57,897 bases of DNA from the NCBI GenBank assembly GCA_041855445.1, contig JBHAEG010000060.1, positions 1 through 57,897 of the forward strand, given 5' to 3'. Under the pieces are notes generated by a model. That model searched no databases, was not told where the DNA came from, and saw only the letters and a program-made list of their open reading frames with translations. Positions 1-8,200 of this stretch are shown in pieces. The stretch's first letter is position 1. Each line of letters opens with the position of its first letter. Origin of the DNA: Faucicola sp041855445 (GTDB lineage: Bacteria; Pseudomonadota; Gammaproteobacteria; Pseudomonadales; Moraxellaceae). The translations under genes and the position numbers were made by a program.

Positions 1-279
1 TTAAAAAATAGTATTGACACCGCATTTGATGATGGTAAACAAGAAGGAATTGAAGAGGGGTTTTTAGAAGGACTAGAGCAAGGTTTGGTTGAGGGCATGC
101 AAAAAGGTTTAGCAGAAGGCAAGCAACAAGGGTTAATTGAAGGTTTGGAAAAGGGTTTGGAGCAAGGTAAACTTGCTGAGAAATTACAGATTGCTCAACA
201 AGCTAAAATCCTTGGTTTACCGATTGAAACGATTATGCAGATGACAGGTCTAACTAAACAACAAATGCAAAGTTTATAA
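1..279 (+). CDS. Rpn-family recombination-promoting nuclease / putative transposase, C-terminal fragment
   Basis: The reading frame is open from the first base, so this is the 3' end of a gene that starts outside the window. Only 92 residues are visible. They are dominated by repeats of the type EGxxxGLxEG (residues about 12-58), followed by a helical tail ending GLTKQQMQSL. That Gly/Glu/Lys-rich tail is typical of the Rpn (PD-(D/E)XK nuclease/transposase) family, whose catalytic N-terminal half would lie upstream. It could also be another protein with an EG-repeat tail, since no catalytic residues are visible. A hairpin terminator follows directly. An internal ATG at 85 is not needed as a start because the frame continues upstream. 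Confidence 0.6.
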   Translation, partial: LKNSIDTAFDDGKQEGIEEGFLEGLEQGLVEGMQKGLAEGKQQGLIEGLEKGLEQGKLAEKLQIAQQAKILGLPIETIMQMTGLTKQQMQSL

Positions 280-293
280 AAAATTATCACAAT

Positions 294-326
294 AAAAAAA
301 TCCACATCATATGATGTGGATTTTTT
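294..326. terminator. Bidirectional rho-independent terminator
   Basis: A perfect 20-base palindrome at 301-320 (arms TCCACATCAT and ATGATGTGGA) is flanked by seven A's on the left and six T's on the right. It can therefore terminate both the Rpn fragment on the plus strand and the porin on the minus strand. Confidence 0.85.
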
Positions 327-345
327 GATAAGAGATGCTTCAATA

Positions 346-1434
346 TTAGAATTTGTACTCTAAACCAGCACCAACACTGAACGCGTCACGGTCACCAGTA
401 ATAGTACTAACTGTACCAACATTAGAAGAGTTAAGTGTATTTGTAACAGTCACAGTTTCATTTTTATTTTTCAAGAAACCGCCATATACATGACCAGTGG
501 TTGCTTTATTAAATGAGTATTTACCACCTACTACAAGACGTTGTTTTTCTACATCTTTTACACCAGCAACATTTTGTACTAAGTCTGCTTGAGCATATGC
601 AGTCCATTTGTTAGGTAGTTTATAAGTACCACTTAAGGTAAAACCATTTTCTTTTTCACTCAGATTAAAATCTGTATTTTGATACAATGCACCTACAGTG
701 ATTGCTGGATTTACATCAAATGAGCCACTAACACGTGTTGCTTTTAGTGCATCACCCGCAGTAATATAGGTGATACCGGCTTTAAATGGCTTACCAGCTG
801 GTTCATATTTTGCACCAATACCATACATATCATGAGCATACGTTACATTACTATCACTATCTTGGTCTGAGTCAATAGCGTACATTGCTAAGATATTTAA
901 GCCATTATAGCTTGGTGACACATAAGCAAATGCGTTATTTGCACGTGGCTCATTGAAAGTTACTAATAAATCGTCACGATCAACAACACCGCCTTCAGTC
1001 ACATCAGCATAATCAATCATATCATCAATCGCTGATAAACGACCTGCTAATGCTGTACCAAATTTTGCATTTTTTAAACCTAAATAGGTATCACGAGATG
1101 TAAACTGTGATGAATTATCATCAACTTCAACACGGTATTCTAATTGATATAAAATATCTGTATTTTCGGTTAATTTTTCAGAACCTTTGATACCAATACG
1201 AGAAGCATTAGAATTTAATTTAGTATCATTTTGCTTGTCATATTTATATGAAGTCTGATTAGTTGTTGATGATGGAGTTGATGAGCCAGCATATGTATTA
1301 GTAACTAAAGTACCAGTCATACTATCATACGAAGTATAATCTGTTGATAAAAATACTTTACCATATACGGTAGGGGCTGCTTGTGCAGATACTGATAGAG
1401 CAGCAACAGCTGAAGCTAAAAGTAATTTTTTCAT
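346..1434 (-). CDS. Gram-negative porin (small OmpC-like / Porin_4 type)
   Basis: This is an outer-membrane beta-barrel porin of 362 residues for passive diffusion of small solutes. It starts at the ATG encoding MKKLLLAS; the frame extends a few codons further to a TTG, but only the ATG has a ribosome site (TGGAGAA about 8 bases upstream). A signal peptide ends at AQA before APTVYGKV, the conserved first strand of this family. Alternating hydrophobic strands and the final YKF, with the terminal Phe needed for barrel assembly, fit an outer-membrane porin. It is a paralogue of the next gene: the YGKxFLSxDYT start, the SRIGxKGSEKLT segment and the FNKATTxHxYxG segment are shared. Substrate specificity cannot be read from the sequence. 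Confidence 0.88.
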   Translation of the reverse strand: MKKLLLASAVAALSVSAQAAPTVYGKVFLSTDYTSYDSMTGTLVTNTYAGSSTPSSTTNQTSYKYDKQNDTKLNSNASRIGIKGSEKLTENTDILYQLEYRVEVDDNSSQFTSRDTYLGLKNAKFGTALAGRLSAIDDMIDYADVTEGGVVDRDDLLVTFNEPRANNAFAYVSPSYNGLNILAMYAIDSDQDSDSNVTYAHDMYGIGAKYEPAGKPFKAGITYITAGDALKATRVSGSFDVNPAITVGALYQNTDFNLSEKENGFTLSGTYKLPNKWTAYAQADLVQNVAGVKDVEKQRLVVGGKYSFNKATTGHVYGGFLKNKNETVTVTNTLNSSNVGTVSTITGDRDAFSVGAGLEYKF

Positions 1435-1772
1435 GGGTATTCTCCACTTTTGCAAAAAACATATTTTAGATTTTGGGCTGCTAAAAAGCTCACCCTATCC
1501 TTTTGATTCAATACATGATACAGACTATTTATGAAATGTTTTATATCTGTACTGATATCCTTTGTTTCATTATAGTAACATATTGTAAAAGAATAAGCTA
1601 GAGCTTTTCATTCACTTTTGCTACTAAATCTTGTGTTCTTGGCTATAGGATACCAATTTTGAAATATTTTGCAATACTTTTTGTGAATTATTTTAGATGA
1701 AAAAAAAGACTTACCAGTCACGCTGAATAAGTCCTTTTTTGTCAGCAAATATTTGCGAACTGTATTGACTTT
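1435..1772. other. Intergenic region between the two porin genes
   Basis: No gene is visible. The right end holds the terminator of the second porin (1701-1740). On the minus strand a TATAAT at 1569-1574 is a candidate -10 box for the first porin, which would give a leader of roughly 130 bases; no good -35 box was found, so this promoter is tentative. Confidence 0.4.
1701..1740 (-). terminator. Rho-independent terminator of the second porin
   Basis: Read on the minus strand, GACTTA (1728-1733) and TAAGTC (1708-1713) pair, and a run of seven T's follows (A's at 1701-1707). It lies directly downstream of the porin that ends at 1773. Confidence 0.7.
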
Positions 1773-2786
1773 TTAGAATTTATACTCAATACCAGCACTA
1801 ACAATCGTTGTATCACTGGCGTTTTCTTTTTTAATTTGTCCAGCGTATAAATGAGCCGTAGTTGCTTTATTAAAGGTATATTCAGCACCTACAGCCACTT
1901 CATCAGTATCAACATTATTAAAGCTGGTGTTGATATATTGAGCTTTTACTACCCATGGTGTGCTATTAATTGCATATTTTCCAGATACTAACCAACTTTT
2001 TGAATTACTTGAGTAATCATAAATATCAGCATCTTGATATAACGCCCCTAATGTCAAACCTTGAACCATATTCAGTTTGCCTAAATCAACAGAACCTGCT
2101 ATACGCCATGCTTTATCGATATACAATTCTAGTACTGGTGTTGTATTTACATTTGAATTATTATCATAAGCACCTGCTAAATAGATGCCATCTTTATCAT
2201 ACACAACAGATGCTGAGTAGCCATTATCTTTGGTGTTTCTTTCACGTGTACCTGCGAGAGAGTTAGCTGTTTGCTCTGATAACAAAACAGCTCCAGTAAA
2301 AGTAATTGGCAAGTTATCTAGTTTTGGTGATTTATAAGCAATTACACTATTAGCACGCACTTCGCCAACAACATCAGCTTTATGCAGGGCTAATTCATTG
2401 TAAGCATTGAAGACATCAACACCACCTTTTGCTAAACGAAATGGCGTATCATGACGACCTGCAAACACTGAACCATATTGTTTATGAGAGACACCTAAAA
2501 AAGTATTTCGAGAACCAAATTGTTGGCTATCATTATCTGGATTAACTGCATATTCTAATTGATACACAACATCTGTATTATCTGTTAGTTTTTCTGAACC
2601 TTTGAAACCTATACGAGAAGCATGAGAGGCTAACTCTGTTTTAGTCGTATCGTTATTTTTAGATGTTTTATCATCAGTATCTGTATAATCAAGACTTAAA
2701 AAGATTTTGCCATAGACAGTAGGCGTTGCATGGGCGGTAGCGATTGAAGCAATAGCAACAGCAGCGGCTAAGGTGAATTTTTTCAT
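1773..2786 (-). CDS. Gram-negative porin, paralogue of the neighbouring porin
   Basis: This porin has 337 residues, with a signal peptide (MKKFTLAAAVAIASIATAHA) followed by TPTVYGKIFLSLDYT and a C-terminal EYKF. The start is supported by GGAG about 8 bases upstream. It shares its first strand, the SRIGFKGSEKLTDNTD segment and the FNKATTAHLYAG segment with the adjacent porin, so the two probably arose by tandem duplication. Each gene has its own leader and terminator, so they can be expressed independently. The extracellular loops differ strongly, which is usual for surface-exposed parts of porins. Confidence 0.88.
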   Translation of the reverse strand: MKKFTLAAAVAIASIATAHATPTVYGKIFLSLDYTDTDDKTSKNNDTTKTELASHASRIGFKGSEKLTDNTDVVYQLEYAVNPDNDSQQFGSRNTFLGVSHKQYGSVFAGRHDTPFRLAKGGVDVFNAYNELALHKADVVGEVRANSVIAYKSPKLDNLPITFTGAVLLSEQTANSLAGTRERNTKDNGYSASVVYDKDGIYLAGAYDNNSNVNTTPVLELYIDKAWRIAGSVDLGKLNMVQGLTLGALYQDADIYDYSSNSKSWLVSGKYAINSTPWVVKAQYINTSFNNVDTDEVAVGAEYTFNKATTAHLYAGQIKKENASDTTIVSAGIEYKF

Positions 2787-2817
2787 GAGTCATCTCCATA
2801 TGCACTTAACAATACAA

Positions 2818-2839
2818 TTTGATAAATTGATGTATCAAA
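2818..2839 (-). promoter_or_regulatory. Inverted repeat in the leader of the second porin
   Basis: TTTGATA (2818-2824) and TATCAAA (2833-2839) form a 7-bp inverted repeat with an 8-base spacer, about 32 bases upstream of the start codon. A third TATCAAA lies at 2852-2858. It could be an operator or a leader hairpin; the function is inferred from position only. Confidence 0.3.
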
Positions 2840-2910
2840 TGTAACAAAACTTATCAAATTCCCTTTACATTAAGATTAACGAAATTTTTTAATTTTTGCA
2901 ACTAATTTTT

Positions 2911-2941
2911 TAAAAAAAACCCCACTTTTTTTAAGCAGGGT
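2911..2941 (-). terminator. Terminator of glcB
   Basis: On the minus strand ACCCUGCUU (2933-2941) pairs with AAGUGGGGU (2919-2927) over nine positions, two of them G-U, with a five-base loop and a long U run. It lies 27 bases past the malate synthase stop. Confidence 0.75.
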
Positions 2942-2967
2942 CAATAAATAAAAACTGATGATGCTTT

Positions 2968-5133
2968 TTAGTTTGCCTTTAACGCTAGCCGAGCCTGATG
3001 TAATAATGGCTCAGTGTAGCCACTTGGCTGTTGAACACCTTTAAAAATTAGGTCACATGCTGTGTTAAAGGCGATACCGTCATAGCTTGGCGACATTGGC
3101 ATATAAGCTGGGTCATTGGCGTTTTGTTCATCAACCACTTTTGCCATGCGTTTGAGTACGTCCATGACTTGAGTTTCACTGACGACACCATGTTCTAGCC
3201 AGTTTGCAACATGCTGACTTGATATGCGTAATGTGGCTCGGTCTTCCATTAAGCCAACATGATTAATATCTGGCACTTTTGAACAGCCAATCCCTTGGTC
3301 TACCCATCGCACGACATAACCTAAAATTCCTTGACAATTATTTTCTAATTCTTCAGTTATTTCAGCATCTGTCCAGTCAGTCGTTTTTGCTAGCGGAATG
3401 GTCAATAATTCGTCAAGGGTCGCAGGTTTACGAGTTTTTAAGCTGTCTAGCACTGCTAATACATCGGTTTCATGATAGTGCATGGCGTGTAAAGTTGCAC
3501 CAGTGGGCGATGGCACCCATGCACAGGTTGCTCCTGATTTTGGGTGACTAGATTTGCTGGCAACCATTTCTTTCATGGCATCAGGTTTTGCCCACATACC
3601 TTTACCAATCTGGGCTTTACCTCGCAGACCACATGCCACGCCAACATCAACATTGCGTCTTTCATATGCGTCAAGCCATGTTTCATTTTTCATGTCGTTT
3701 TTACGAACAAAAGCCCCTGCCTGCATACTGGTATGCATTTCGTCTCCTGTTCTATCCATAAAACCTGTATTAATAAAAATCGTACGTTCTTTGGCTTGGC
3801 GAATACATTCTGTTAAATTAACAGTGGTACGGCGTTCCTCGTCCATAATACCGACTTTTAATGTATTTTGTGGTAAATTTAATGCTTGCTCTACCGCAGT
3901 AAATAAATCAACGGTAAATTTCACTTCTTCAGGTCCGTGCATTTTAGGTTTAACAATATACATTGAGCCTGTACGAGAATTGCGTAATATATTGTTATTT
4001 AACAAATCAGGTAAGGCACAAAGTGGCGTAAACACAGCGTCCATCATACCTTCAAACACTTCTTCACCATTGAGTAAAATCGCAGGATTAGTCATCAAAT
4101 GACCAACATTACGAATTAACATCACAGAACGCCCATGTAATATTAAATTTGAACCATCAGGAGCGGTATAATTACGGTCTGGGTTCATACAGCGAGTCAT
4201 TTGTTTACCATTTTTTTCAAAAGTATCGGTTAAATCGCCTTTCATTAAACCAAACCAATTGCGATAAACTTCGACTTTTTCCTCTGCATCAACCGCAGCC
4301 ACAGAATCTTCACAATCTTGAATGGTTGTCACTGCCGACTCTAATAGAATATCTTTGATACCTGCAGGGTCATCTTGACCAATCAAATGATTTTTATCAA
4401 TTTGAATATCAACATGTAAACCATGATTTTTTAACAAAATGCTTGTTGGATTACTTGTTTCACCTGTAAAACCTACAAATTGTTGGCTATTTTTTAACGT
4501 GGTAACATTTTCACCTTGTTGAATAGACAATTGACCATTTTCAATCCTAAATCCTGTAACCGTTGTATAATCACCTGAATTTAATGGAAAATTATTCGTT
4601 AAAAAGTTTTTAGCATATGCCACAACTAAACGTCCACGAACAGGATTATAGCCTTTAGTTTTTTCCGCACCATCTGTTTCATCAATAACATCTGTACCAT
4701 ATAACGCATCGTACAAGCTCCCCCAACGAGCATTCACCGCATTTAACGCATAACGAGCATTACGAATTGGCACAACCAATTGAGCCCCTGCAATCGTGGC
4801 TATTTCATCATCAACATTTTCTGTCGTAATACTAAAATCTTCACCTTCTGGTACAATATAACCAATTTCATTTAAAAATTGTGTATATTTTTCTTTGTCA
4901 AACTCGCCATTTTTGGCAGGGTTTTGATGATGCCATTGGTCAATTTGTTGTTGTAATTGGTCACGTTTAGCGAGTAATGCCCGATTGCGTGGTGTAAAAG
5001 TTTGAAGAATATTTTCAAAATCTTGCCAAAATTTTTGACTATCGAGATTAACAACTGGTAATACTTCTTGTTCAATAAAATTATATAATTGTGAGTCAAT
5101 CGCCAGACTGCCTTTGTCAATACGTTCAGTCAT
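2968..5133 (-). CDS. glcB: Malate synthase G
   Basis: It condenses acetyl-CoA and glyoxylate to malate, the second step of the glyoxylate route, in the cytoplasm. The length of 721 residues matches the family (about 723). Recognisable conserved parts are MLIRNVGHLMTNPAI, GIMDEERRTTVNL, FINTGFMDRTGDEMHTSM (acid residues binding the metal) and the C-terminal GLMEDRATLRISSQ, whose Asp at residue 631 corresponds to the catalytic base. AAGGAAG precedes the ATG. The gene stands alone, without isocitrate lyase nearby, and has its own terminator. Together with the lactate genes further on it points to growth on short organic acids. Confidence 0.97.
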   Translation of the reverse strand: MTERIDKGSLAIDSQLYNFIEQEVLPVVNLDSQKFWQDFENILQTFTPRNRALLAKRDQLQQQIDQWHHQNPAKNGEFDKEKYTQFLNEIGYIVPEGEDFSITTENVDDEIATIAGAQLVVPIRNARYALNAVNARWGSLYDALYGTDVIDETDGAEKTKGYNPVRGRLVVAYAKNFLTNNFPLNSGDYTTVTGFRIENGQLSIQQGENVTTLKNSQQFVGFTGETSNPTSILLKNHGLHVDIQIDKNHLIGQDDPAGIKDILLESAVTTIQDCEDSVAAVDAEEKVEVYRNWFGLMKGDLTDTFEKNGKQMTRCMNPDRNYTAPDGSNLILHGRSVMLIRNVGHLMTNPAILLNGEEVFEGMMDAVFTPLCALPDLLNNNILRNSRTGSMYIVKPKMHGPEEVKFTVDLFTAVEQALNLPQNTLKVGIMDEERRTTVNLTECIRQAKERTIFINTGFMDRTGDEMHTSMQAGAFVRKNDMKNETWLDAYERRNVDVGVACGLRGKAQIGKGMWAKPDAMKEMVASKSSHPKSGATCAWVPSPTGATLHAMHYHETDVLAVLDSLKTRKPATLDELLTIPLAKTTDWTDAEITEELENNCQGILGYVVRWVDQGIGCSKVPDINHVGLMEDRATLRISSQHVANWLEHGVVSETQVMDVLKRMAKVVDEQNANDPAYMPMSPSYDGIAFNTACDLIFKGVQQPSGYTEPLLHQARLALKAN

Positions 5134-5244
5134 AAATTACTTCCTTATTTGTTGGTAACACTATGGACGATTATACGAATATCACTGATAAAAATAAAGA
5201 AATAGAAAGTATTTATTTAATAAATATATATAAATGTTGAAAAA

Positions 5245-5275
5245 ATAAAAAAGTCGGAAATATAACCGACTTTTC
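5245..5275 (-). terminator. Terminator of the TonB-dependent receptor gene
   Basis: AAAAGTCGG (5249-5257) and CCGACTTTT (5266-5274) form a nine-pair stem. On the minus strand it is followed by T's, 18 bases past the receptor stop codon. Confidence 0.85.
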
Positions 5276-5292
5276 ATCATAATAATCATAGA

Positions 5293-7326
5293 CTAGAAAC
5301 GATAAGTTGCACTTACTTTGATATTACGTCCCATTTCTGTATCATCGCCTCTATCTGGACTAACTTTTGAAGCATGACTATAATAAACTTTGTCCGCAAT
5401 ATTATACACACCTAAATTTAATTTTAAATCTGGCATTGATGGCGGAACATAAGTACCATAAATATCAAACACCTGATAACCTTTATAATAAAAATCTTTA
5501 GCTGTGCCTCTATCTACTTCTCGTCTAGTATTAGATTGTACGCTTTTGAGTGCTGTACCTATGGTAGCCCCATTACCAAAATCATAATCCATACCTAAAT
5601 TAAATGTACCTGAGTCATCACGCAGATTTAATTCACCATATTTTGTATGGTTAATTTTACTTTCCGATTTTGAATAACTAGCTCGTACGGCAAGTTTATC
5701 AAAATGATAATTGGTTGCCAATTCAAAACCATCAACTTTACCATTACCTAGATTTTGATAAATTGAACAGCCACCGCCTGTTTCCACGGCCAATGTATTA
5801 CAGTTACGGGCAGTACGGTCATCAAATTCAACAGTATCATCATAATCTGTTCTAAAAACTTTAGCGACAAAATTTAAATTATCTTTATCAGCAAACACAT
5901 TTTTACGACTGGCAGATATGCCAATTTCTGCATTTGCTCCTGTTTCAGGTTTTAAATCTGGATTGGCAACAATTACTCGTCCACCTCTACCAAAATGGTT
6001 AAAGTTCGTGCCAGGTAATGGCGGTCCATTAAAAAACTGAGTATAACTAGCAAATACACCCAAATTATCATTAATAGCAAAACTGCTTGCTAATGCTCCT
6101 GATACTTGGTCAAACTTTTCATTGGATACGCCAGAGGCAGGCTTATAATAATCATAACGTACACCAGGAGTAATTTGTAAACGACCAATCCGAATTTGGT
6201 CTTCAATGTAAGCACTATAGCTATCTGCCTCTTGTTTAGCATTTTGTGCCGAAGCATTCACCTCATCAGTACTGTGTTTACGATATAATTCACCACCATA
6301 AACCAATCTATGATTTAATTTATCTTTATTTAAATTTTGATTTGCTTTAACAGTTATTCCCGTTGTTCCGCCAGACCCTAAAATGCCACCTATTTTAAAA
6401 TCTCGGTCGGTGTAATATAAATTCGTTTGAATATCAAAATCATCTGATGGTGAATATTCATGACTTAATGTGTATTCATCATTTTTATGATAACCTGCGA
6501 CAATTCCAGGACTAACGATACTTGCATAATATGGATATTCAGTACGCAATGGATAATTACCTTCATTATCATAGCGTTTAAAACTTGCAGTCATTTTATG
6601 ATTTTTAGCTGGGTAAATGTTCACTTTCGCTAAAATATTATCAATTTTAATGTTATCACCTTGAATATGTCTACCTAAACCATCTTCACCACCATCACTA
6701 TCACGATGCCCATACGACAATAAAAAATCTAACTGTTCATTAGGTGCACCATACACCGTCCCCACCGAATGTACCTGTTTATCATTGCTATGATATTCTA
6801 ACTTGACCTGCCCGCCCAGCGTTTGATTAGGCTTTAACAAATCAACGGCATCAACCGTAGTAAAAGCAACCGCCCCACCAACCGCATTATTACCCAACGT
6901 CACTGAATTATTGCCAACAGCAATCTTTGCTGTTTTTAGTAAATCGGTATCTATTGCCAATCGTCCAACATGATAAAAGAAATTATTTTCTTGTCTTGCA
7001 CCATCAACAGTAATTTTTAGACGCTCATCACTTTGCCCACGAATATACACCCGTTGGTCCATACCTGATGTACCACCAACGACCACCCCTGGTACTTGTG
7101 ATAAAAAACTGCCCAAATGTGATGCCTGTTGCATTGGCACAGCATCTTCCGTATAAACTGTATCATTTTGAGCCTGAGCATTTACTGTCGTTGGTTGAGC
7201 TATTACAGTAATTGTCTGTAAGGTCGCTGTTGGCAAAACGTCTGCATGAACGATTTGTGACATCATAACACTTAACACACTCAACGTTAATGCTTTTGGC
7301 ATCATAAAATGGGGAAGCTTACTCAT
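5293..7326 (-). CDS. TonB-dependent outer-membrane receptor, iron-regulated, possibly heme type
   Basis: A 677-residue outer-membrane receptor that imports a ligand using TonB energy. A signal peptide runs to about residue 28 (QIVHA). A TonB-box-like LQTITVIAQ follows at about 36-44, then the plug (GSFLSQVPGVVVGG, RVYIRGQSDERLKITVDGARQENNFFYHVG, NNAVGGAVAFTT), then a 22-strand barrel ending SATYRF. NPDLKPETG resembles the NPNL box of heme/hemoglobin receptors, but a clear FRAP box is missing (FFNGPPLP at that place). The ligand is therefore uncertain: heme, a heme protein or a siderophore are all possible. A Fur box lies about 45 bases upstream, so iron uptake is well supported. No heme oxygenase or ABC importer is adjacent. 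Confidence 0.88.
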   Translation of the reverse strand: MSKLPHFMMPKALTLSVLSVMMSQIVHADVLPTATLQTITVIAQPTTVNAQAQNDTVYTEDAVPMQQASHLGSFLSQVPGVVVGGTSGMDQRVYIRGQSDERLKITVDGARQENNFFYHVGRLAIDTDLLKTAKIAVGNNSVTLGNNAVGGAVAFTTVDAVDLLKPNQTLGGQVKLEYHSNDKQVHSVGTVYGAPNEQLDFLLSYGHRDSDGGEDGLGRHIQGDNIKIDNILAKVNIYPAKNHKMTASFKRYDNEGNYPLRTEYPYYASIVSPGIVAGYHKNDEYTLSHEYSPSDDFDIQTNLYYTDRDFKIGGILGSGGTTGITVKANQNLNKDKLNHRLVYGGELYRKHSTDEVNASAQNAKQEADSYSAYIEDQIRIGRLQITPGVRYDYYKPASGVSNEKFDQVSGALASSFAINDNLGVFASYTQFFNGPPLPGTNFNHFGRGGRVIVANPDLKPETGANAEIGISASRKNVFADKDNLNFVAKVFRTDYDDTVEFDDRTARNCNTLAVETGGGCSIYQNLGNGKVDGFELATNYHFDKLAVRASYSKSESKINHTKYGELNLRDDSGTFNLGMDYDFGNGATIGTALKSVQSNTRREVDRGTAKDFYYKGYQVFDIYGTYVPPSMPDLKLNLGVYNIADKVYYSHASKVSPDRGDDTEMGRNIKVSATYRF

Positions 7327-7370
7327 AAAATACCAGCCATATCATATAATTTAAATAGTAACAAAAAAAA

Positions 7371-7391
7371 TAATGATAATAATTATCATTA
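7371..7391 (-). promoter_or_regulatory. Fur box upstream of the TonB-dependent receptor
   Basis: Arms TAATGATAAT and ATTATCATTA are perfect inverted repeats around one A. This matches the classical Fur consensus of GATAAT-like hexamers. It is 45 bases upstream of the receptor start and 112 bases upstream of the divergent miaE, so it most likely represses the receptor when iron is plentiful. Confidence 0.85.
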
Positions 7392-7502
7392 TAAAAACGC
7401 AAAGGATAATAACAAATAATATACTTAATAGCAATATTTATAATGACACAATTAATTGAATAAATTAAACTGAATAATAACTTTTTCAAATAATAGGTTA
7501 AT

Positions 7503-8195
7503 ATGATGACTGAACAATTTGCTGATGTAGAACAGCTTGCCATGACTGATTTAGATGCAGATAATAGTATGTATAAACCAAAAACTGTTGATATTTCTCC
7601 TATTTTAGATTTTTTAGGCTGTCGGACACCTGAAAAATGGCTAGTTGGGGCAATCAACGATTTACCAACAATTATCCAAGACCATGCGAATTGTGAAAAA
7701 AAAGCGGCTGGCACCGCAATGAATTTAATTTTCCGTTATCAATCGCATGATGATTTACAAAAAAAATTATCACAGCTCATTCGAGAAGAAATGCTACATT
7801 ATGAGCAGGTGATGGCACTGATGGCAGAACGTGGGCAAAAATGGCAACATTTACCAGCAGGACGTTACGCATCAGCTATGTTAAAACACAAACGCACTTA
7901 TGAACCACAAGCAATGATTGATGTCTTGATTATTGGTGGATTTATTGAGGCTCGTTCTTGTGAACGTTTTTCAGCACTGGCAAATGTGATTAATGATGAG
8001 CGTTTAGCCAAATATTACCGTTATTTATTAAAATCAGAAAGTCGCCATTTTGAGGATTATTTGGCATTGGCTCAAAGTTTATCTGATGAGCCAATTGATG
8101 AACGAGTCGCATTTTTTCGAGAAGTCGAGGCGGAATTGATTTCCACCCCAGACAATGAATTACGCTTTCATAGCGGTGTGCCAAACTGGCTATGA
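7503..8195 (+). CDS. miaE: tRNA-(ms2io6A)-hydroxylase MiaE
   Basis: Non-heme diiron monooxygenase that hydroxylates the isopentenyl group of ms2i6A at position 37 of tRNAs reading UNN codons. The protein has 230 residues or, from the second ATG at 7506, 229; AGG at 7495-7497 fits either. Diiron ligands are visible in REEMLHYEQV and in ESRHFEDYLAL (the ExxH pattern), with FIEARSCERF between. Length and motif order match the ferritin-like MiaE family. It is divergent from the TonB receptor, so the intervening 176 bases hold two promoters. It runs tail to tail with ppk1, with only five bases between stop codons. Confidence 0.93.
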   Translation: MMTEQFADVEQLAMTDLDADNSMYKPKTVDISPILDFLGCRTPEKWLVGAINDLPTIIQDHANCEKKAAGTAMNLIFRYQSHDDLQKKLSQLIREEMLHYEQVMALMAERGQKWQHLPAGRYASAMLKHKRTYEPQAMIDVLIIGGFIEARSCERFSALANVINDERLAKYYRYLLKSESRHFEDYLALAQSLSDEPIDERVAFFREVEAELISTPDNELRFHSGVPNWL

Positions 8196-8200
8196 TTAAT

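Noticed and set aside
3554..4102. 182-codon open frame on the plus strand inside malate synthase G
   Set aside because: It is a complementary-strand shadow of glcB, without ribosome site or recognisable domains.
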